Positions 23,409 to 24,560 of a stretch of DNA of 24,560 nt are shown here, piece after piece (within the stretch, counting starts at the first letter, position 1; each line of letters starts with the position of its first letter). The notes beneath the pieces are model-generated. The model did not search any database. It worked only from the letters and a program-made list of their open reading frames with translations, and had not been told where the DNA came from. The position numbers and the translations under genes are program-made. Source of the stretch: Bacilli bacterium (lineage in GTDB: Bacteria; Bacillota_I; Bacilli_A; RF39; UBA660); the NCBI GenBank assembly GCA_900757295.1, contig CAAENH010000040.1, forward strand, positions 1-24,560, written 5' to 3'.

Positions 23409-23426
23409 AAAAATTTAGCATTTTTT
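23396..23426 (+). terminator. Terminator after the RnfC/RnfD-like operon
   Basis: TGTTAAATTT (23396-23405), 5-base loop, AAATTTAGCA (23411-23420; one wobble), then six T. The stop codon lies in the stem. It separates this operon from dnaG. Confidence 0.6.
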
Positions 23427-23457
23427 AATGAAAAAAAGAGGAAATTGGGCTAGTGCC

Positions 23458-23463
23458 TATAAT
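23458..23463 (+). promoter_or_regulatory. -10 box of dnaG
   Basis: TATAAT 25 bases before the TTG start, located after the terminator. No consensus -35 at 16-18 bases. Confidence 0.4.
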
Positions 23464-23488
23464 ATATTAATAATAGAGGGTGATTTAT

Positions 23489-24560
23489 TTGGCATTGATA
23501 CCACAAGAAGAGATTCAAAAAATAAGAGCTAGTGTCAATATAGTTGATATTATCAGTAGTTATATTCCTTTAGATCATAAAGGAAAAAATTATTTTGGGG
23601 TATGTCCATTTCATAATGATCATTCGCCAAGTATGAGTGTTTCAGAAGAAAAACAAATATATAAATGTTTTTCTTGTGGAGCAACGGGAAATGTTTTTAC
23701 CTTTATCGAAAACTATGAAAATATTTCTTTTTTAGAAGCAGTTGAACTAGTTGCTAAAAGACAAGGATTAAATTTAAATATTCCAAATTCAACTTACAAA
23801 ATAGATAAGAACAGTAAATATTACGAAATAATGAATGTAGCTTTAATGTATTTTGAAAATAATTTAAAGTCACAAGCTGGAGATAATGCCATTAAATATT
23901 TAGAACAAAGAAAATTAAATAAAGATATAATTAAAGAATTTCAAATTGGTTTGGCATTAAAAGAAAAAGATTATCTATATCAAATATTAAAAAGTAAAAA
24001 GTATAGTGATGAAGATATATCTAAAGTAGCATTAGTAAATTTTGATAAATATCCTTATGATAATTTTACTAATCGAATTATGTTTCCTTTGCATGATATA
24101 AAAGGCAATTTAATCGGTTTTAGTGGTAGATTATATGATAAAACAGATGGGCCTAAATATTTAAATACAAGAGAAACTGTAATTTTTAAAAAAGGGGAGA
24201 TGTTATTTAATTACTATAAAGCTAAAACATTTATAAGAAATGAAAAACAAGTAATTATAGTTGAAGGATATATGGATGCAATAAGATTATTTAGTAGTGG
24301 TATTAAAAATGTTATTGCAATAATGGGTACTTCATTAACAAAAGAGCAAATTAATATAATAAAAAAATTAAATAGCGAAGTAGTTATTTGTCTAGATAAT
24401 GATCAAGCTGGTTTAAAAGCTACTTATGAAATTGGAAATGCTTTAAAAGAATATAATATTGAGATTAAAGTTATCAGATTAAGCGGTAATAAAGATCCCG
24501 ATGAATATATTATAAATCAAGGTGTAGATGCTTTTAGAAATAATTTGAAAAATCCTTTAA
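23489..24560 (+). CDS. dnaG: DNA primase DnaG, 5' part (cut by window end)
   Basis: 357 codons are visible without a stop; a full primase is about 600 residues. Makes RNA primers for replication. TTG start with GAGGG 8 bases upstream; protein begins MALIPQEEIQKIRASVNIVD, the standard DnaG opening. Zinc-binding domain CPFHNDHSPSMSVS...CFSCGATGN with C39, H42, C60 and C63. RNA polymerase domain with NRIMFPLHD and GFSGRLYD, then GPKYLNTRET and KGEMLFNYYKA. TOPRIM: VIIVEGYMDAIRL (Glu near 256) and ICLDNDQAG (Asp pair near 302-304). In Bacillota rpoD normally follows. Confidence 0.97.
   Translation, partial: MALIPQEEIQKIRASVNIVDIISSYIPLDHKGKNYFGVCPFHNDHSPSMSVSEEKQIYKCFSCGATGNVFTFIENYENISFLEAVELVAKRQGLNLNIPNSTYKIDKNSKYYEIMNVALMYFENNLKSQAGDNAIKYLEQRKLNKDIIKEFQIGLALKEKDYLYQILKSKKYSDEDISKVALVNFDKYPYDNFTNRIMFPLHDIKGNLIGFSGRLYDKTDGPKYLNTRETVIFKKGEMLFNYYKAKTFIRNEKQVIIVEGYMDAIRLFSSGIKNVIAIMGTSLTKEQINIIKKLNSEVVICLDNDQAGLKATYEIGNALKEYNIEIKVIRLSGNKDPDEYIINQGVDAFRNNLKNPL

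Overview
The window is very AT-rich bacterial chromosome using the standard code: TGA is a genuine stop (for example at 684-686 and 2489-2491) and Trp is TGG, so Mycoplasma/Spiroplasma code 4 is excluded. AGGAGG-type ribosome sites, TTG and GTG starts, encoded CCA ends on tRNAs, a SEDS-family FtsW, a short (981-residue) SMC and a YjcZ-like mini-protein point to a low-GC Bacillota, plausibly a reduced-genome gut Bacilli lineage (RF39/Erysipelotrichia-like). That placement is inference; there is no rRNA here to confirm it.

Layout. 30-686 is an unrecognised protein with a possible Cys-His-Asp triad. 687-1762 is a gene graveyard: a scrap of an XRE repressor, a 5'-nucleotidase gene with a stop at codon 2, and an internally deleted hexapeptide acyltransferase. 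1772-5294 holds an intact HAD phosphatase/MFS transporter pair and an XRE-membrane regulator/DUF4097 surface protein pair. 5303-7219 is a divergent LysR regulator and a PHP-fold protein that has lost nearly all metal ligands, with a large dyad between them. 7300-8048 is a membrane protein gene split by a frameshift at an A7 run. 8041-9209 is a LytTR response regulator and a small membrane protein. 9286-10165 holds four tRNAs (Glu, Ile, Lys, Ser) on the minus strand with promoters and terminators, plus one small membrane protein on the plus strand.

From 10248 on the region is mostly core genome: yidD with an orphan ZnuA/TroA-like lipoprotein lacking canonical metal ligands; rnc-smc and an exported protein; def; a two-helix membrane segment fused to a GH24-like lysozyme; a YjcZ-like mini-protein; ftsW; a half-length YigZ; uvrC; an RnfC-like/RnfD-like pair with no other rnf genes; and the 5' part of dnaG, which runs off the end.

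No mobile element, CRISPR array or complete multi-gene defence system is visible. The most unusual content is (i) the pilin-like membrane domain/lysozyme fusion, (ii) three proteins that keep a fold but appear to have lost cofactor sites (PHP, ZnuA-like, RnfC-like), (iii) the DUF4097 protein whose rungs alternate Tyr-Gly-Asp and Cys-Gly-Asp, (iv) the gene with a canonical -1 slippery heptamer exactly at its frame break, and (v) -10 boxes placed so close to start codons that leaders would be only a few bases long.
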